Positions 1 through 8,757 of a stretch of DNA of 35,013 nucleotides are shown here, piece after piece. The notes under the pieces were generated by a model that ran no database searches, was not told where the DNA came from, and worked only from the letters and a program-made list of their open reading frames with translations. Origin of the DNA: Prolixibacteraceae bacterium (GTDB lineage Bacteria; Bacteroidota; Bacteroidia; Bacteroidales; Prolixibacteraceae). The first letter of the stretch is position 1. Every line of letters begins with the position of its first letter. Location of the stretch: assembly GCA_018648265.1 (NCBI GenBank), contig JABGRN010000062.1, positions 1-35,013 on the forward strand, read 5' to 3'. Both the position numbers and the translations under genes were made by a program.

Positions 1-1
1 T

Positions 2-1477
2 AGAGAGAACAAGGTAGTAATTCTTATTTATCTATCCTATTTTAGTAAACAGCCTTCAAGTAAAACAAGATGGGGATTAATATCGTACTTAGGTCGTATA
101 AATTACTCATATCAAGGGAAGTATCTTGCAACAATAGCTGCCAGGATGGATGGATCCTCAAGGTTTGGAGTCGACAATAAATACGCTTTTTTCCCTTCAG
201 GCTCCTTAGCATGGAGAGCAAGTGAAGAGGAGTTTATAAAAAATCTAAATGTATTTTCAAACTTAAAAGTTCGTGGAAGTTATGGATTTACTGGTAACCA
301 GGAAATAGGACTATATAACTCTTTGCCAACTACAGGAACACAAACCTATACATTCGGAGATGGTTCTCTTGCAACCGGAGTAAGTCCCAATAAAATTCCA
401 AATCCAGGATTACAATGGGAAAAGACCAGGCAATTTGACATTGGTGTTGACATGGGGTTTTTTAACAATAGGTTAGGTGTAATTGTTGATTATTACCATA
501 AGAAAACAACCGAAATGTTGTATAGCGAGCAAACACCTTTTTCATCAGGTTTTACAAGTTATCTAAACAACATTGGTAGTATGCAAAATCAAGGGCTTGA
601 ACTCGAAATCAGAGGAGATATATTTACCGGGGATTTTAAATGGGATGCCAATTTTAACATATCTGCAAACCGAAACAAAGTACTTAGTCTTGCAGGTGTT
701 CTGTATAAAGATGTTGGTGCATTCCAGGGCGATTTAAAAATCGATTCTTGGTCTAGACGAATTTGGGTAGGAGAATCGATTGGTGCTTTCTTTGGTTGGC
801 AATTTGATGGATTATTCCAAAACCAGGCAGAAGTTGATGCACACAACCAGACAATTGGTAATGCATGGGTAGGTGGAAGAAAATACAAAGATATATCCAG
901 TGAGGATGACAACCCTGATGATGGTAAATATACAGGGGATCCAGATGGTACGATTGATAATTCCGACAGACAAGAAATTGGCAATGCACTTCCTGATTTT
1001 ATTGGTGGTATGAACAACAATTTTTCATACAAAGGCTTTAATCTTAATGTCTTCTTTCAATGGTCAGTAGGAAATGATATCTTTAGTTACGATAAAACAC
1101 AGCTTACCCTTGGAACAGGTGGGCAGAATGTATATACTTCCATGGCGGATCGCTGGACTCCTTCAAACCCAAGTAACGAGTTTCCAAAAGCAACAACCAA
1201 CAGACAGATTGTAATTAATGATTACTACATAGAGGATGGTTCGTACCTAAAAATAAAGAACATAGTATTTGGATACACTTTCCCTGAATCAATGGTTAAA
1301 ATCGTTGACAGGCTTAATGTTTATTGTTCGTTAAATAACTTTATCACTTTCACAAACTATTCAGGATTCGACCCTGAGGTGAGCTACAGAGGTGCTTCTA
1401 ATCTGACCATGGGAGAAGATTACAGTACTTATCCTCAATCGAAAACCGTAATGTTTGGTGTAAAGGTTGACTTTTAA
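2..1477 (+). CDS. susC: SusC/RagA-family TonB-dependent outer-membrane receptor, C-terminal part (5' end outside window)
   Basis: This is the C-terminal beta-barrel portion of a SusC-type TonB-dependent transporter, which imports oligosaccharides across the outer membrane together with its SusD partner. The reading frame is open from base 2 with no stop, so the gene begins upstream. An ATG at 146 is internal and not a real start, because upstream codons already read as barrel sequence (SYLGRINYSYQGKYLATIAA). Family hallmarks include a RMDGSSRFG-like strand followed by YAFFPSGSLAWR, a long run of aromatic-rich amphipathic strands, and a C-terminal strand ending VMFGVKVDF with the terminal Phe expected for Bam-dependent insertion. 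The N-terminal carboxypeptidase-like domain, TonB box and plug lie outside the window. A SusD gene follows 10 bases after the stop, which confirms the pairing. The substrate cannot be read from this part. Confidence 0.95.
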   Translation, partial: RENKVVILIYLSYFSKQPSSKTRWGLISYLGRINYSYQGKYLATIAARMDGSSRFGVDNKYAFFPSGSLAWRASEEEFIKNLNVFSNLKVRGSYGFTGNQEIGLYNSLPTTGTQTYTFGDGSLATGVSPNKIPNPGLQWEKTRQFDIGVDMGFFNNRLGVIVDYYHKKTTEMLYSEQTPFSSGFTSYLNNIGSMQNQGLELEIRGDIFTGDFKWDANFNISANRNKVLSLAGVLYKDVGAFQGDLKIDSWSRRIWVGESIGAFFGWQFDGLFQNQAEVDAHNQTIGNAWVGGRKYKDISSEDDNPDDGKYTGDPDGTIDNSDRQEIGNALPDFIGGMNNNFSYKGFNLNVFFQWSVGNDIFSYDKTQLTLGTGGQNVYTSMADRWTPSNPSNEFPKATTNRQIVINDYYIEDGSYLKIKNIVFGYTFPESMVKIVDRLNVYCSLNNFITFTNYSGFDPEVSYRGASNLTMGEDYSTYPQSKTVMFGVKVDF

Positions 1478-1487
1478 TGTTTAAAAA

Positions 1488-3014
1488 ATGAAAAAGTATA
1501 ATATTATGAAAAAGATAATATGTTTGTTATTAATAGTTTTGCCTGCAACATTATTTAATTCCTGTGACGAATTTCTGGAAGAAAATCCGGTTGACAGGTA
1601 TGTAGTAAGCAATGTTTATACCGATGAGTCGGGAGCAATCGCATCAGTAACCTCAATATATAATCAGCTATATAATTTGTATGAAAGATATATGTATATG
1701 GTATTTGATCTACCCGTTGATGATGAGAAAAATGGGCAGGGTATGCCTAACCAATACCTTCAGAATTTTGAATACATGAGATATACACCAAACAATACCT
1801 TTGTGCGAAATTTTTGGAGATACTGCTATAGTGGAATATTCAGGGCAAACAATGCACTTGAACAAATCCCTGAAATTGAGATGGATGAAACACTTAAGAC
1901 AAGGTTGATGAATGAGGCCAAATTCCTAAGGGCTTTATATTTCTTTAACCTTGTAAGGGCATTTGGTGATGTCCCCCTCCCGATTGGAACAAGTGTAGAA
2001 GAAACTATTACAGCACGTATTCCCTTAAGTGAAGTATATGCACAGATTATAAGTGATTTAAATGATGCAAAAGCGCTGCCCAAAAGCTATTCAGGATCGA
2101 ATGTCGGCAGGGCCACCAGTGGAGCAGCTTCTGTACTTTTAGGGTATATTTATGTAACAATGAAAGATTGGAATGCAGCGGTTACCGAATTAAGTGCAGT
2201 TGTTAATAACGAAAGTTCTTTTGGATACGGACTTTGGGACGATTTGAAAGATAATTACCGGATTGCTACAGAAAATGGTAAAGAATGCGTATTTAATGTA
2301 CAATTTGCAGAAACTCCTTCAAACGGAAACGGAGACATGGCACTGTCGGGGCCAAAATATACCCTGCAGGCCGACTATGGAATTATAGCTATTCCTGGAA
2401 TTAATGGTTGTAACGAAGCAGATATACCATGCGAAGAACTTTATAGTCAGTATGATGTTGAAGACCAAAGAAAATACATAATTTTTAGTAAAGAATTTGT
2501 AAGTCCGCTTAATGGCCAGACTTATTATACACAAATTCCGGTGTATCATTCACATTGGGAAGATGGAGAGACTGTAGCTGGAAATTCAGATGCAAATACT
2601 TTTGTTCTTCGCTACTCTGATGCACTGATGTTATATGCAGAAGCCTTATGCGAAAGCGGAGATCCTGCAGCAGCTTATACTCACCTTCAAAGAGTCAGGA
2701 ACAGAGCATATAAGAATGATCCCAAAGGTATTCTTGAAGGTGAAAAAACACAGGAGAATGTTAGAGCATGGGTGCGTCAGGAACGTTGGCAAGAATTTGC
2801 CCATGAAGGTAAAAGATGGTTTGACTTGGTGCGCTGGGATATATTAAAAGAAAGAATGACTGAACATGCACACAATGAAGTTGCGATCGGCGGGTATGAG
2901 TCGCACAAAAAGCTGGAAATAATAGCAAACTTTAAAGATGCTATGAACCTAATGCCAATTCCTCAGGCTGAGCTTGATGCAAATCAATTATTGGTGCAAA
3001 ATCCGGGGTGGTAA
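1488..3014 (+). CDS. susD: SusD/RagB-family outer-membrane glycan-binding lipoprotein
   Basis: This is the surface lipoprotein that caps the SusC transporter and captures glycans. The predicted protein starts MKKYNIMKKIICLLLIVLP; a second ATG at 1506 gives a cleaner signal peptide (MKKIICLLL...LFNSC) with the lipid-bearing Cys at residue 20, so either start is possible. Length (about 500 aa) fits the family. The TPR-like helical SusD core is seen as AKFLRALYFFNLVRAFGDVP, and the C-terminal RagB signature as RQERWQEFAHEGKRWFDLVR followed by a C-terminal PIPQAELDANQLLVQNPGW-type ending. It is translated 10 bases after the susC stop, so the pair is one operon, and a strong terminator follows at about 3190. 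Substrate is unknown; the nearby sulfatase suggests a sulfated polysaccharide. Confidence 0.96.
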   Translation: MKKYNIMKKIICLLLIVLPATLFNSCDEFLEENPVDRYVVSNVYTDESGAIASVTSIYNQLYNLYERYMYMVFDLPVDDEKNGQGMPNQYLQNFEYMRYTPNNTFVRNFWRYCYSGIFRANNALEQIPEIEMDETLKTRLMNEAKFLRALYFFNLVRAFGDVPLPIGTSVEETITARIPLSEVYAQIISDLNDAKALPKSYSGSNVGRATSGAASVLLGYIYVTMKDWNAAVTELSAVVNNESSFGYGLWDDLKDNYRIATENGKECVFNVQFAETPSNGNGDMALSGPKYTLQADYGIIAIPGINGCNEADIPCEELYSQYDVEDQRKYIIFSKEFVSPLNGQTYYTQIPVYHSHWEDGETVAGNSDANTFVLRYSDALMLYAEALCESGDPAAAYTHLQRVRNRAYKNDPKGILEGEKTQENVRAWVRQERWQEFAHEGKRWFDLVRWDILKERMTEHAHNEVAIGGYESHKKLEIIANFKDAMNLMPIPQAELDANQLLVQNPGW

Positions 3015-3189
3015 TGATATGGATTATTAAAATTTTAAGATTAAGGCGTATTAAAATCTCACCAAAAGATAATGTAGAAATATTCCAGCTTTAGTCTAGA
3101 TGATTATTTCTAAATAAACGTTGATATTTATTGAACTAAAAACACCGAAAAAAAAAACCATGTTTAGTTTAGTTTTTTTATAAAGAATG

Positions 3190-3220
3190 GCTTTCAGGTT
3201 TTCCTGAAAGCTTTCTTTTT
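3190..3220 (+). terminator. Rho-independent terminator after susCD
   Basis: A 9-bp perfect stem (GCTTTCAGG at 3190-3198 and CCTGAAAGC at 3203-3211) closes a TTTT loop and is followed by a T-rich tract (3212-3220). It lies about 175 bases after the susD stop and just before the sulfatase promoter, so it separates susCD from the sulfatase gene. Confidence 0.85.
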
Positions 3221-3222
3221 CG

Positions 3223-3230
3223 TAAATTTG
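3223..3230 (+). promoter_or_regulatory. Candidate Bacteroidota -7 promoter element for the sulfatase gene
   Basis: TAAATTTG is a perfect match to the Bacteroidota -7 consensus TAnnTTTG. It sits three bases after the upstream terminator and about 40 bases before the sulfatase ATG, which would give a short leader of roughly 34 nt. No good -33 TTTG was found at the expected spacing; that region is occupied by the terminator stem. Confidence 0.45.
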
Positions 3231-3270
3231 CTATCACTTACAGTCAATTAAAAACCTAAAAAATAAAATC

Positions 3271-4842
3271 ATGAATCGAAATTTGTTGAATGTCATTACC
3301 CTTTCAATTTTAGGGCTGGTATTTTTTTCTTGCGAAGCTCCACTAAAAGAAGAAGCTCAAAAACCCAACATCCTGTATATAATGAGCGACGACCATGCTT
3401 ATCAGGCCGTTAGTGCCTACGGACATGGATTGAATGAAACGCCAAATATCGACAGGCTGGCTGAAGAAGGTGCCCTTTTTACTCGTGCAACAGTTACAAA
3501 TTCAATCTGCGCCCCAAGCCGGGCTGTGCTTCTTACCGGAAAACACAGTTTTATGAATGGAAAAGTGGACAACAAACAACCATATGACTGGGATCAGGAA
3601 AATTTCCCAAAAATACTTCAGGCAAATGGTTATCAAACCGCAATGATTGGCAAAATACATTTAAATGGGATTCCCCAGGGTTTTGACTTTTCAATGGTAC
3701 TTCCTGGCCAGGGGCAATATTACAACCCAGATTTTCTTATTGAAGGGGAAAGAAAAAGGATAGAGGGTTATTGTACAGAAATTATTACAGAAACTGCACT
3801 CGACTGGCTAAAAAATAAACGCGATCAAAGTAAACCTTTTTGTATGCTTTACCACCAGAAAGCTCCTCATAGGAATTGGTTACCCGCGCCTAAATATGTA
3901 AACCTATACGACGATGTTACATTTGAACCACCGGCAAATTATTTCGACGATTACGAAGGACGCGGAACTGCGGCAAGAGAACAGGAAATGGAAGTTGACG
4001 GACATGCCGGATGGGGGCACGACTTTAAATTAATTGTTGATCCAAACGGGGATACAACCAATTTTATTCGCGATATCAATAGAATGAACGAAGAACAACG
4101 CGCAAACTGGATGGCAGCTTATGAAAGTGAAAATCAGGAATTTTTAGATAGCAAACTAGAAGGAAAGGAACTTGGCCTTTGGAAATTTAACAGATATATT
4201 AAAGATTATTTGAGAACAATAAAATCGGTTGACGACGGTGTTGGCGAAGTATTAGATTATCTGGAAGAAGCTGGTTTGGCGGAAAACACAATCGTAATTT
4301 ATACTTCCGACCAGGGATTTTATTTGGGTGAACACGGTTGGTTCGACAAACGTTTTATGTACGAAGAATCATTCCGGACACCTCTTTTAATGCGGTTTCC
4401 AAAAGAGATAAAAGCAGGAACAAAAATTGATAAACTGGTTCAAAATCTGGACTTCGCCCCAACCATTTTGGATTATGCAGGAGTCGTAGCACCAGAAGAT
4501 ATGCAAGGTGAATCTTTTAGAAAACTGGTTGGTGGAGAAACCGACGAATGGCGCGATGCCGTTTATTATACCTACTATGAATATCCATCGGTACACATGG
4601 TAAAACGCCATTATGGTGTTGCAATGGAACGATACAAATTAATGCATTTTTATTACGATATCGACGAATGGGAAATGTATGATTTGGAAACCGACCCATC
4701 GGAAATGAAAAATATTTATGATAATCCTGAATATGCGGAGGTACAAAAAATGCTACACGAAAAATTAGTTGATCTCCGCGCATATTACGGTGATAGTGAC
4801 GAAAACGACCAGAAATTTTTAAAAGCTTATCTGGATCAATAA
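3271..4842 (+). CDS. Type I (formylglycine-dependent) sulfatase lipoprotein
   Basis: This is an exported sulfatase that would remove sulfate esters from a carbohydrate. The 523-aa protein starts with a lipoprotein signal (lipid Cys at residue 21). The catalytic core is complete: tandem metal-binding Asp40-Asp41 in IMSDDHAYQ, the CAPSR motif with Cys80 to be converted to formylglycine and Arg84 in place, Lys91-His92, the MIGKIH motif (Lys128), His200 in KAPHRNW, and Asp347-Gln348 in TSDQGFYLGEHG with downstream His355 and Lys360. The C-terminal part has the usual small domain (FYYDIDEWEMYDLETDPSE). The LGEHGWFDKR...SFRTPLLMRFP stretch is typical of the N-acetylglucosamine-6-sulfatase/S1_11-like part of the family, but subfamily and substrate are not certain. 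It has its own promoter and terminator and follows susCD, which supports a sulfated-glycan locus. No anaerobic sulfatase-maturing enzyme with the usual signature is visible; the radical SAM gene at 10088 does not look like one. Confidence 0.95.
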   Translation: MNRNLLNVITLSILGLVFFSCEAPLKEEAQKPNILYIMSDDHAYQAVSAYGHGLNETPNIDRLAEEGALFTRATVTNSICAPSRAVLLTGKHSFMNGKVDNKQPYDWDQENFPKILQANGYQTAMIGKIHLNGIPQGFDFSMVLPGQGQYYNPDFLIEGERKRIEGYCTEIITETALDWLKNKRDQSKPFCMLYHQKAPHRNWLPAPKYVNLYDDVTFEPPANYFDDYEGRGTAAREQEMEVDGHAGWGHDFKLIVDPNGDTTNFIRDINRMNEEQRANWMAAYESENQEFLDSKLEGKELGLWKFNRYIKDYLRTIKSVDDGVGEVLDYLEEAGLAENTIVIYTSDQGFYLGEHGWFDKRFMYEESFRTPLLMRFPKEIKAGTKIDKLVQNLDFAPTILDYAGVVAPEDMQGESFRKLVGGETDEWRDAVYYTYYEYPSVHMVKRHYGVAMERYKLMHFYYDIDEWEMYDLETDPSEMKNIYDNPEYAEVQKMLHEKLVDLRAYYGDSDENDQKFLKAYLDQ

Positions 4843-4900
4843 GAAAAAAAACATATAGAGACGGGCAGGAAATAATTAGTTAAATAAATATTACCAGATA

Positions 4901-4935
4901 AAAAAACCATCCTTCGTATGTCGGATGGTTTTTTT
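4901..4935 (+). terminator. Rho-independent terminator after the sulfatase gene
   Basis: A 12-bp stem pairs AAAAAACCATCC (4901-4912) with GGATGGTTTTTT (4923-4934) around a 10-nt loop and runs into a T tract. The A/T arms make it potentially active on both strands. It lies about 60 bases after the sulfatase stop. The rest of the 316-base gap up to 5158 holds no ORF of note, only the candidate promoter at 5106-5121. Confidence 0.85.
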
Positions 4936-5105
4936 GTTAAAAGTAAGCCAAAACTTCTCTTCAATTTTGCTGTTTTACCTTTTCCAGTTGAAAAAATTAT
5001 TGGTTATGATATTTATATTTCTTCGAAGTAATTGCTTTGAAACATGATCGAATAAACATACTAACTTTCCACAATTTAAATTTTCACGAGTTTTTCAGGA
5101 TGCTC

Positions 5106-5121
5106 TTAATTTGTATATTCG
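5106..5121 (+). promoter_or_regulatory. Candidate -7 promoter elements for the FG-GAP lipoprotein gene
   Basis: Two adjacent one-mismatch matches to TAnnTTTG are present: TTAATTTG (5106-5113) and TATATTCG (5114-5121). They lie 38-53 bases before the preferred ATG at 5159. The -33 region is only a T run (5091-5095). Which octamer is used cannot be decided from sequence. Confidence 0.35.
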
Positions 5122-5158
5122 CAGGAATTAAAATATGATTGCAATTTTAAATTATAGA

Positions 5159-8100
5159 ATGAAGAAAATTCTACTTCTTTTGTTTGTAATATCAATTATA
5201 TCGTGCTCCGAATCAACTCGATTTGAGTTATTATCATCAGAACAAACAGGCATCGATTTTAACAATTACATGGAGGAGAATGACAGTTTGGTTATAATCA
5301 GCAATGGCGCCGGTTTGGGTATTGCCGATTTGAATAACGATAATTTGCAGGACATAATTTTCGCTGGAAACAAGGTTTCTCCACGTATTTATCTCAATCA
5401 GGGAAATTTTATATTTAAGGACATAACATCAAACTTTAGCGGGCTAACAAATGAGCAGTGGTTTAGCAGTGTAACAATCAACGACATTAACAATGACGGA
5501 TGGCCTGATATATATTTCACATCAACTGTTGGTAAAAATTACATGGAAAGAAAAAACAGGTTGTGGATTAATAATGGGAATAAAAGTGGCGATGATCCAA
5601 CATTCACTGAGAAAGCTGAAGAATATGGTATTGCCAATATGGACCCATCGATTGATGCAGCTTTTTTTGATTACGACAATGATGGAAATCTTGATCTTTT
5701 TGTTTTAAACAGTAGTCTAATCCAGCGAGCCAGTTCATCATTCCGTCCGAAAATAAAAGATGGAAGCTCGCAAAACAACGACAAACTTTACCGAAATAAT
5801 GGCGATGGCACATTTACAGATGTGACCAAACAAGCCGGAATTGTTATCGAAGGATTTGGCTTAGGTCTGGCAATTGGCGACGTTAACAAAGATGGTTATC
5901 CCGACATTTATATCTCCAACGATTACCTTACAAACGACCTTTTATATATAAATCAACAAAACGGAACTTTTCAAAATGAAATTAGAAAATACCTGTCGTA
6001 TCAAACTCATTCGTCGATGGGCAACGACATGGCCGATGTAAATAACGACGGGAATCTTGATATTTACACACTCGATATGTTGCCCGAAAGTTATTTCAAA
6101 AAGAAGCAAACAATTAATGGGTTCAATTATAGCCACTATCTGTTTAATGAAAAATTTGATTATGAACCTCAATTTTTGAGAAACATGCTTCACCTTCATA
6201 ATGGATATTTAAATGGAGAGATGATTCCTTTCAGCGAAGTAGGTCAGATTTCGGGTATTTACCAGACCGAATGGAGCTGGTCGCCCTTATTTGCCGATTA
6301 CGATAACGACGGAGATAAAGACCTGTTGGTTGCCAATGGATATCCAAAAGATATGACGGATAAAGATTGGCAAATTATGAGAATGAAACTTCAAAAAACG
6401 AATTCGAGTGAACACGATATAATTAGACTTTTACCAACAGTTAAAGTGCCAAATATGGCTTTTGAAAACATCGGGGAATTAAATTTCATTAAAAAAACCG
6501 ATTGGTTACCTGAAATCCCATCGTACTCATACGGGGCATCTTTTGTAGATTTCGACAACGACGGAGACTTAGATTATGTGGTGAATAATTTTAACGACAA
6601 AGCTTTTATTTACAGAAACAATACAATTGAGAATTCAAATGGAGACGTTCATTTTATCAAAATCAATCTGAAAGGGAAACATGGTAATACAATGGCACTG
6701 GGAGCAAAAGTGGAATTATGGCAAAAGGGAAAGTACCAGTTCTCCGAACATTTTTTATCGCGTGGTTATGCATCTTCCGTTGATCCAGCTATTCATTTTG
6801 GGTTACCGTTTGATGTTCCCGTTGATTCAATCCGGGTGATCTGGCCGGCATCAGGAAATATAACGTTTCTGAAAAATATTGGTATTGATCAAACCATCGA
6901 ATTAGATGAATCAAACTCGCATCCAATGCTTGTAAATTTTGAACCTAAATCAAAAAGCAAACTGTTATTTAGTAGGCGTGAAAATATTATTGATTACAAA
7001 CACGAGCAAACTGATTTTGTCGATTTTTTTCTCAGTCAGAAAATTATTCCGCATAAATTTTCACAAATCGGACCGATTATTTCAAAAGGCGATATTGACG
7101 GTGATGGACTGGAGGATTTAATAATTGGTTCAACCAATAAATTACCAACAAAAGTTTTTTTGAGAAAAGGCAACAGATTTGAAGAATCGGAATTTAAAGG
7201 ATTAACAACTTTAAAAATGTTTTCTGAATCGGATATCGCCATATTAGATATCGACAATGACGGCGACAATGATGTTGTAGCAGTTGCCGGTGGTTTTGAG
7301 ACAAGAAAAGAGAGTCAGTTTCAGGATTATCGTTTTATGTCGATAACAGGTAATTTCGATGATCAGAAAAATAATGAATTTCAACATTACCTTTACGAAA
7401 ACCAAAATGGTAGTTTTATAAAAACCCCGCTTCCTGTTCCACCTTTTCTTGCTTCATTTATATTGCCCATCGATTACGATAACGATGGCGATAAAGATCT
7501 GTTTATTGGTTCGAGGGTTAAAAAAGGCAGGTTTCCGTATGCCGAAAATTCCTGGCTCATTCAGAATAACAATGGCAAATTTGAAATTGATTCTACATCG
7601 CGATTTGACATTGGAATGGTTACCGATGCAATTTCGACAGATTATGACAACGATGGCTGGGAAGATATTTTACTTGCCCGCGAATATAATTCGCTGGTTT
7701 TATTAAAGAATATAAACGGCAAAAAGTTGGTTCAACAAGAAATACCAACTTTGGAGAAAAAACATGGAATTTGGTATTCACTGGCTGCCGGAGATTTTGA
7801 CAAGGACGGAGATGACGATTACATTATTGGTAATTTGGGCGATAACAATCAATTTAATGTGAGTGATGAATACCCCATGAATCTGTATGCAATTGATTTA
7901 GAAATGGATGGTATTTTAGATCCGTTAAGAACGACATTTTTTAAAGATAAAAATGGCAAAATGAAAGAATACCCTTTCAATTATCTCGATCAGCTTCGCG
8001 AACAATCATCATTCTTTAAAATGAAATACAATAATTATACTTCGTTTAGTTATGAAAATATTGATGATATCCTGGATAAAAATATGATAAAAAGATTGGA

Positions 8101-8512
8101 GTTTAAGTTGCACGTAAACACAACTTCAAGTTTTATATTATGGAACGACGAGGGTAATTTCAGGTGGGAGAAATTGCCTGAATCTGTACAGGTTTCGCCT
8201 ATTTGCAAAATGATTGTGGAAGATTTTAATGGCGACAAATACCCCGATATTTTGTTAGGCGGAAATGATTATACATATGAAGTTGGAACAGGGTATTTCG
8301 ATTCAAATAAAGGGATTGTATTAATGAACAAAGGAGGGGAACAAAAATCTGGCACACCTTTTTTCGAAGTACAAAGTTCCGAGCAAAGTGGAATATTACT
8401 GAATGGAATGGTACAATCATTACAATATTTTAAGGGAGATACTTCTTTTGTTGTGGCAGGTATTAACAGGTCTGAAGTTGTTGTTTTTGAACTGTTAAAA
8501 GGTGAAAATTAG
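5159..8512 (+). CDS. Large FG-GAP/VCBS repeat + ASPIC/UnbV lipoprotein (CRTAC1-like)
   Basis: This exported lipoprotein has an integrin-like calcium-binding beta-propeller architecture; no enzymatic role is evident. The start at 5159 gives MKKILLLLFVISIISCSES with lipid Cys16; the in-frame ATG at 5135 would add eight residues before the signal peptide and is less likely. Calcium-loop motifs of the DxDxDGxxD type recur: DLNNDNLQD (~57), DINNDGWPD, DYDNDGNLD, DVNKDGYPD (~240), DYDNDGDKD (~380) and DFDNDGDLD (~464). An ASPIC/UnbV domain follows (~510-582, with LGAKVELW, HFGLP and IRVIWPASGN), then a second repeat block, DIDGDGLED (~645) to DFNGDKYPD (~1022). The C-terminal end carries GGNDYTYEVGTGYFDSNKG, a signature shared with the three minus-strand paralogs. 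It is monocistronic or the first gene of a unit with the small ORF or genes at 8758 onward. A role in surface binding of polymers is inference. Confidence 0.9.
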   Translation: MKKILLLLFVISIISCSESTRFELLSSEQTGIDFNNYMEENDSLVIISNGAGLGIADLNNDNLQDIIFAGNKVSPRIYLNQGNFIFKDITSNFSGLTNEQWFSSVTINDINNDGWPDIYFTSTVGKNYMERKNRLWINNGNKSGDDPTFTEKAEEYGIANMDPSIDAAFFDYDNDGNLDLFVLNSSLIQRASSSFRPKIKDGSSQNNDKLYRNNGDGTFTDVTKQAGIVIEGFGLGLAIGDVNKDGYPDIYISNDYLTNDLLYINQQNGTFQNEIRKYLSYQTHSSMGNDMADVNNDGNLDIYTLDMLPESYFKKKQTINGFNYSHYLFNEKFDYEPQFLRNMLHLHNGYLNGEMIPFSEVGQISGIYQTEWSWSPLFADYDNDGDKDLLVANGYPKDMTDKDWQIMRMKLQKTNSSEHDIIRLLPTVKVPNMAFENIGELNFIKKTDWLPEIPSYSYGASFVDFDNDGDLDYVVNNFNDKAFIYRNNTIENSNGDVHFIKINLKGKHGNTMALGAKVELWQKGKYQFSEHFLSRGYASSVDPAIHFGLPFDVPVDSIRVIWPASGNITFLKNIGIDQTIELDESNSHPMLVNFEPKSKSKLLFSRRENIIDYKHEQTDFVDFFLSQKIIPHKFSQIGPIISKGDIDGDGLEDLIIGSTNKLPTKVFLRKGNRFEESEFKGLTTLKMFSESDIAILDIDNDGDNDVVAVAGGFETRKESQFQDYRFMSITGNFDDQKNNEFQHYLYENQNGSFIKTPLPVPPFLASFILPIDYDNDGDKDLFIGSRVKKGRFPYAENSWLIQNNNGKFEIDSTSRFDIGMVTDAISTDYDNDGWEDILLAREYNSLVLLKNINGKKLVQQEIPTLEKKHGIWYSLAAGDFDKDGDDDYIIGNLGDNNQFNVSDEYPMNLYAIDLEMDGILDPLRTTFFKDKNGKMKEYPFNYLDQLREQSSFFKMKYNNYTSFSYENIDDILDKNMIKRLEFKLHVNTTSSFILWNDEGNFRWEKLPESVQVSPICKMIVEDFNGDKYPDILLGGNDYTYEVGTGYFDSNKGIVLMNKGGEQKSGTPFFEVQSSEQSGILLNGMVQSLQYFKGDTSFVVAGINRSEVVVFELLKGEN

Positions 8513-8699
8513 GGTCGATATTTTTTATGTTTCTAACATCGAGATCAGTTTCAAAGCAAATCATTGGATTCATACTTTTGCTTTTCATAACCTTATTGTA
8601 AAAGGTCACGAAGTCGAACTGTGTTTCAACATGTTGTATTTTAATTCAACAAACTTGTTATTCAAATCAAAGAAACTAATTTTCAAAAATCAGAAATAA
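8502..8699 (+). other. Doubtful 65-codon ORF between the FG-GAP gene and the Asn-synthetase-like gene
   Basis: A GTG-started ORF overlaps the last codons of the upstream gene and ends 58 bases before the next gene. The product is basic and hydrophobic, and its segment AFHNLIVKGHEVELCF faintly recalls the N-terminus of GT-B glycosyltransferases (LxxxGHEV). It could be a decayed glycosyltransferase start, a small peptide gene, or chance. A perfect -7-like octamer (TACTTTTG, 8573-8580) lies inside it, which argues that this stretch is a leader/promoter region for 8758. There is no other coding signal in the 245-base gap. Confidence 0.2.
8573..8580 (+). promoter_or_regulatory. Candidate -7 promoter element upstream of the Asn-synthetase/radical SAM pair
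   Basis: TACTTTTG fully matches TAnnTTTG, with a TTT run about 21 bases upstream as a weak -33 element. It would give a leader of about 170 nt before the ATG at 8758. The leader is very AT-rich and no riboswitch-like fold was recognised. Confidence 0.3.
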
Positions 8700-8757
8700 A
8701 TACACAGAATTAACTAAAAATATTTAGATTTAATTTTTTAAAAATATTATAAATTCA

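Noticed and set aside
146-1477. ATG at 146 as the start of the SusC gene
   Set aside because: The frame is open to the window edge and the upstream codons encode typical barrel sequence, so the gene is simply cut by the window.
5320-8300. CRISPR-like or tandem DNA repeat from repeated GAT/GAC-AAC-GAT-GG words
   Set aside because: Copies are irregularly spaced, in frame, and encode FG-GAP/VCBS calcium loops.
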